NCBI GenBank assembly: GCA_039029515.1
Contig: JBCCFX010000170.1
Span: 1-8,787 of the forward strand
Source of the DNA: JBCCFX01 sp039029515
GTDB lineage: Bacteria > Planctomycetota > Phycisphaerae > Phycisphaerales > SM1A02
Reading direction: 5' to 3'
DNA: 8,787 nucleotides
Within the stretch, counting starts at the first letter, position 1. Every line of letters starts with the position of its first letter. Positions 6,386 to 8,787 of this stretch are shown piece by piece. The notes beneath the pieces are model-generated. The model did not search any database. It was not told where the DNA came from and saw only the letters and a program-made list of their open reading frames with translations. The position numbers and the translations under genes were made by a program.

Positions 6386-7471
6386 CTAGTCGCTCTTCGC
6401 TTCCTCCCCCCACGTCTCCAACGTCGCTTGCGCCGCGCCGCTGTCAATCGACTTCCGCGCGGCCTCAACACCCCCGGCCAACGTGTCCGCAATGCCCGCC
6501 ACCACCAGCGTTGCCGCCGTCGTCAACAACGTCATGTCGCGGAACGCACCCTGATCCGTCCCGTTCACAACATCGCGCACGATCTGCACCGCATGATCAA
6601 GATCACGTGCCACCACATCCTCGTACGGCACACGCGCTAATCCAATATCTGTCGCGTCCAGTCGTTCCATCGTCACCGCACCATCGCGCACATGCGCAAT
6701 CGTATTCGGCGCGGTCGTGGTCAATTCATCCAGCCCATCATCACTATGCACCACCATCGCGTGGATCGCACCCAACTCCGCAAGCGCATGGGCGATCGGC
6801 TCCACGAACTGCCGGCCGTACACACCCATCACCTGACGCCGCGCCAACGCAGGATTCGTCAGCGGTCCGAGCAGGTTGAAGATCGTCGGGACACCCAAGG
6901 CTAGCCGCACCGGCATCACGTGTTTCGTCGCCGGATGATGATGAATCGCAAAGCAGAAACACACACCGGCGTCCTCAAGACACTTCACCTGCGTGGCCCG
7001 ATCCGCATCGACGTTGATCCCGAGCTGCCTGAGCAGTTCCGCCGACCCGCGACCGGTGCGGGACTTATTCCCGTGCTTCGCCACCTTCGCGCCTGCACCC
7101 GCGGCCACGATCGCCGCCGCCGTCGAGACATTGAACGTCTTCGGCGCACCGCCGGTCCCCGCGGTATCCACGATGTCAGATGGATCGAGCGATGTCTCCA
7201 GGCGATCCACATGCATCCGCATCACGCGAGCGGCTCCGAGAATCTCGTCGGAGGTTGGCACCCGCGTTGCCAGCAGTGCAAGCAACGCGCCGATCTCGCC
7301 GTGCGTCGTCTGACCTGTCATCATCGCTTCGAATGCCGCTGTCGTCTCATCCGTCGACAACGTCGCGCCGCCCAGTAATCGCTTCAGGTACGGCGTGAGA
7401 TCCGCCGACTGTTCCGCCCGCGCAAACTCTGATGGTCCGCGCGCGCCCGTTGCATTCGTGTCATCAGCCAT
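6386..7471 (-). CDS. trpD: Anthranilate phosphoribosyltransferase
   Basis: Transfers phosphoribosyl from PRPP to anthranilate, the second step of tryptophan synthesis from chorismate, in the cytosol. The 361-residue protein has the family's helical N-domain (about 24-95) and the PRPP loop DTAGTGGAPKTFNVST (102-117). KHGN (132-135) and PVR (187-189) match the anthranilate-contact regions. NLLGPLTNPA (199-208) and SDDGLDEL (243-250, with the metal-binding Asp-Glu) complete the set. Start: the ATG at 7471 is preferred; a GTG at 7507 in frame would add 12 residues with no family counterpart and would reach the lgt start. Even from 7471 there is an extra ~20-residue N-terminal tail before LTPYLKRLL. 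The segment after KHGN reads KSRTGRGSAELL, one residue shorter than the usual xSxSSKSGSADxL. It stands alone with no other trp gene nearby and is divergent from lgt. The stop lies 8 bases from a palindromic repeat. Confidence 0.96.
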   Translation of the reverse strand: MADDTNATGARGPSEFARAEQSADLTPYLKRLLGGATLSTDETTAAFEAMMTGQTTHGEIGALLALLATRVPTSDEILGAARVMRMHVDRLETSLDPSDIVDTAGTGGAPKTFNVSTAAAIVAAGAGAKVAKHGNKSRTGRGSAELLRQLGINVDADRATQVKCLEDAGVCFCFAIHHHPATKHVMPVRLALGVPTIFNLLGPLTNPALARRQVMGVYGRQFVEPIAHALAELGAIHAMVVHSDDGLDELTTTAPNTIAHVRDGAVTMERLDATDIGLARVPYEDVVARDLDHAVQIVRDVVNGTDQGAFRDMTLLTTAATLVVAGIADTLAGGVEAARKSIDSGAAQATLETWGEEAKSD

Positions 7472-7508
7472 TCGTGATACGCTACCACACCCGAACCGGG
7501 ACCTCACG
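7472..7508. promoter_or_regulatory. Short divergent gap between trpD and lgt
   Basis: Only 37 bp separate the two start codons. This is too short for two separate full promoters, so at least one must lie inside the opposite gene. TTGCAT at 7450-7455 on the plus strand is a possible -35 for lgt, but no well-placed -10 follows it. GGGA at 7498-7501 is a modest ribosome-binding site for lgt. No clear Shine-Dalgarno is seen for trpD. Confidence 0.3.
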
Positions 7509-8621
7509 ATGCTTGCCGACGCCTTCCTTCATCAGATCGATCCCTTTGTGTTCCGCATCACCGACACCTTCGGGCTGCGCTGGTACGGCACGTCATACCT
7601 CGCCGGCCTCATCGTCGGCTGGCTCGTCCTGCGCTGGCTTGCGAAGTCCGGCCGCTGCGCGTTTCCGGTCCCGCAGGTCACCGATTTCCTGTTCATGGTC
7701 TTCGCCGGCGTGCTCATCGGCGGTCGCGTCGGCTACTGCGCGTTCTACGATCCCTCACTGTTCCTCGACTTCACGAGCAGCCTCCCGTTCTGGGGTGTCT
7801 TCCGACTCAACAAGGGCGGTATGGCGAGTCACGGCGGGATGATCGGCGTCATCATCGCCGCCATCTGGTTCTGCAAGAAGAACAAGATCAACCCGCTGCA
7901 CGGCATCGACATGGTCGGCTTCATCGTTCCTGCCGGCTTGTGCTTCGGCCGCATCGCCAACTTCATCAACGGCGAATTGTGGGGTCGACCGCTCGCCGAC
8001 GACATGCAGGCTGATGCACCGTCGTGGAGCATGAAGTTTCCGAAGGCCATCCTCGATTGGGACAAGGCCGACCTGCCGCGACTTGCTGACACCGCGAACA
8101 CCATCGGCATTGAACCGGTCATGTGGAACGCGATGGTCAACACCCTGCCCGATGATCTCGCTGCACCAGATGCCGTCATCACGGACGTCGACAGTTTCCG
8201 TCAGATTCGCAGCGCGCTCAATGAGATGGTCGCGATTGCGTACGACCCGGCGCACGCCGCGCACGGGGCCGTGTCCGAAGCGCTCGCGGGCGCGCTGTAC
8301 GCGCGATATCCATCGCCGCTGATCCAGGCGGCGGCGGAAGGCCCGATCCTCGCGCTGATGCTGGTGATGGTCTGGTGGAAGCCACGACGTGCCGGCGTCA
8401 TCACCGCATGGTTCCTGATGTTGTACGGCGTCCTGCGCATCGTGACCGAACAATTCCGCGAGCCTGATCGTGGTATCTCGTTGTTGTTCGGCTCGATTAC
8501 CCGCGGTCAAACACTCAGCGCCGCGATGATCCTCGCCGGCGCTGCGGTCCTTGTGTTCGCGATGAAGCGACCACCAAACGCGTTCGGCGGCTTGGTGAAG
8601 AAGGTTGAACCCTCTTCGTAG
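7509..8621 (+). CDS. lgt: Phosphatidylglycerol-prolipoprotein diacylglyceryl transferase
   Basis: Transfers diacylglyceryl from phosphatidylglycerol to the lipobox cysteine of prolipoproteins in the cytoplasmic membrane, the first step of lipoprotein maturation. The 370-residue protein has several hydrophobic segments, with RWYG (24-27; Tyr26 as in E. coli), MASHGG (105-110, essential His), the signature GRIANFINGELWGR (147-160), and FREPD (316-320) followed by ITRGQTLSAAMILAG. The second residue of the usual GRIGN is Ala here. Between FP (177-178) and RYPSP (266-270, matching the usual RHPSQ) there is a soluble insertion making the enzyme about 80 residues longer than the 291-residue E. coli protein. 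Start: ATG 7509 matches the family N-terminus and has GGGA 7 bases upstream; an upstream in-frame extension to 7395 would run through trpD. The stop TAG is part of a palindromic repeat. Confidence 0.96.
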   Translation: MLADAFLHQIDPFVFRITDTFGLRWYGTSYLAGLIVGWLVLRWLAKSGRCAFPVPQVTDFLFMVFAGVLIGGRVGYCAFYDPSLFLDFTSSLPFWGVFRLNKGGMASHGGMIGVIIAAIWFCKKNKINPLHGIDMVGFIVPAGLCFGRIANFINGELWGRPLADDMQADAPSWSMKFPKAILDWDKADLPRLADTANTIGIEPVMWNAMVNTLPDDLAAPDAVITDVDSFRQIRSALNEMVAIAYDPAHAAHGAVSEALAGALYARYPSPLIQAAAEGPILALMLVMVWWKPRRAGVITAWFLMLYGVLRIVTEQFREPDRGISLLFGSITRGQTLSAAMILAGAAVLVFAMKRPPNAFGGLVKKVEPSS

Positions 8622-8642
8622 GGCGGGGATTTCATCCCCGCC
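8617..8642. repeat. Palindromic repeat, cluster 3 left arm
   Basis: CGTAGGGCGGGGAT-TTC-ATCCCCGCC: the same palindrome as in cluster 1 with one extra T in the loop. Its TAG (8619-8621) is the lgt stop codon. The 51 bases to the right arm (8643-8693) show no homology to the cluster 1 spacer that I can see. Confidence 0.85.
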
Positions 8643-8693
8643 GCACATCGATGACATCAGGCGTTTCGTGGGCGAGCGAACGACGAACGATTC

Positions 8694-8719
8694 GGCGGGG
8701 GTATAACCTCCGCCCTACG
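8694..8719. repeat. Palindromic repeat, cluster 3 right arm (inverted)
   Basis: GGCGGGGG-TATAA-CCTCCGCC with a CTACG edge, that is CGTAGGGCGG read on the minus strand. It mirrors the left arm at 8617, and its minus-strand TAG (8715-8717) is the stop of the next gene. Confidence 0.75.
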
Positions 8720-8787
8720 CACTCGCCTCCTCGAACCGCACCACAAGGCGTTCGAAGACGAGCTTCATGCTCACGTTCGTCGCGAGC
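8715..8787 (-). CDS. C-terminal end of a minus-strand gene (cut by window edge)
   Basis: The minus strand reads 23 codons from the window edge to a TAG: LATNVSMKLVFERLVVRFEE and then ASA. It has coding-like codon use and a helix-like pattern. 'NVSMKLVFERLVVRF' resembles the last helix of DNA polymerase III delta'/clamp-loader subunits (compare 'NVNPxLxLExLLLRL'), but the match is too short to name the gene. It converges on lgt, and its stop lies in a palindromic repeat. Confidence 0.5.
   Translation of the reverse strand, partial: LATNVSMKLVFERLVVRFEEASA

Noticed and set aside
6083..6413. Small minus-strand open frames over cluster 2 and the poly-C tracts
   Set aside because: Their frames depend on homopolymer lengths and overlap the end of trpD; no coding signal.
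7472..7507. GTG start for trpD at 7507
   Set aside because: The 12 extra residues have no family support, and the start would nearly touch the lgt ATG; the ATG at 7471 is better.
7395..7508. Upstream extension of lgt to 7395
   Set aside because: It would run antisense through the trpD start, and family N-termini fit the ATG at 7509.
7755..8657. 300-codon minus-strand open frame opposite lgt
   Set aside because: The plus strand has all Lgt motifs in order; the opposite frame has low-complexity charged sequence and ends in repeat DNA.

Overview
The window looks like chromosomal DNA of a planctomycete, most plausibly of the class Phycisphaerae. GC content is high and codon use is uniform across all genes. 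The first protein families have counterparts I know mainly from Planctomycetota: a Gln/Glu-rich coiled-coil protein, a secreted protein with a 'W-G-N-L-P' C-terminal domain, and a secreted prenyltransferase-fold repeat protein. There is also a PEP-CTERM-like sorted protein with a PTP variant tail. The lineage is inferred from family resemblance; there is no rRNA or other marker gene in the window.

Layout. Bases 1-4885 are a tightly packed plus-strand operon of four genes: the 3' part of a long coiled-coil protein (open at the left edge), a small exported Ser/Gln-rich protein, an exported squalene-cyclase-fold repeat protein, and an exported beta-rich protein with an NPCBM-like C-terminus. The genes join by an ATGA overlap, a 16-bp gap with a strong Shine-Dalgarno, and a TGATG overlap, so they are very probably co-translated. 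Bases 4886-5269 are intergenic, with a 7-bp tandem repeat, a cluster of GTAGGGCGGG-type palindromes and a terminator for the gene that follows. Bases 5270-5950 (minus) encode the PEP-CTERM-like exported protein. Bases 5951-6385 hold its likely promoter, a second palindrome cluster and two poly-C tracts. Bases 6386-7471 (minus) are trpD (anthranilate phosphoribosyltransferase), divergent from lgt (prolipoprotein diacylglyceryl transferase, plus, 7509-8621) across only 37 bp. Bases 8617-8720 hold a third palindrome pair between two convergent genes, and bases 8715-8787 are the C-terminal end of a minus-strand gene cut by the window edge.

How it fits together. The left operon is a set of exported or membrane-associated proteins of unknown joint function. 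In planctomycetes such genes tend to follow MoxR/DUF58/von Willebrand-type genes, and this window would be the tail of such a locus (inference). trpD and lgt are housekeeping genes. The most striking non-coding feature is a family of palindromic repeats at gene 3' ends, arranged like REP/BIME elements. Their outward edges read GTAGGGCGG in opposite directions, and two copies supply the stop codon of the neighbouring gene.
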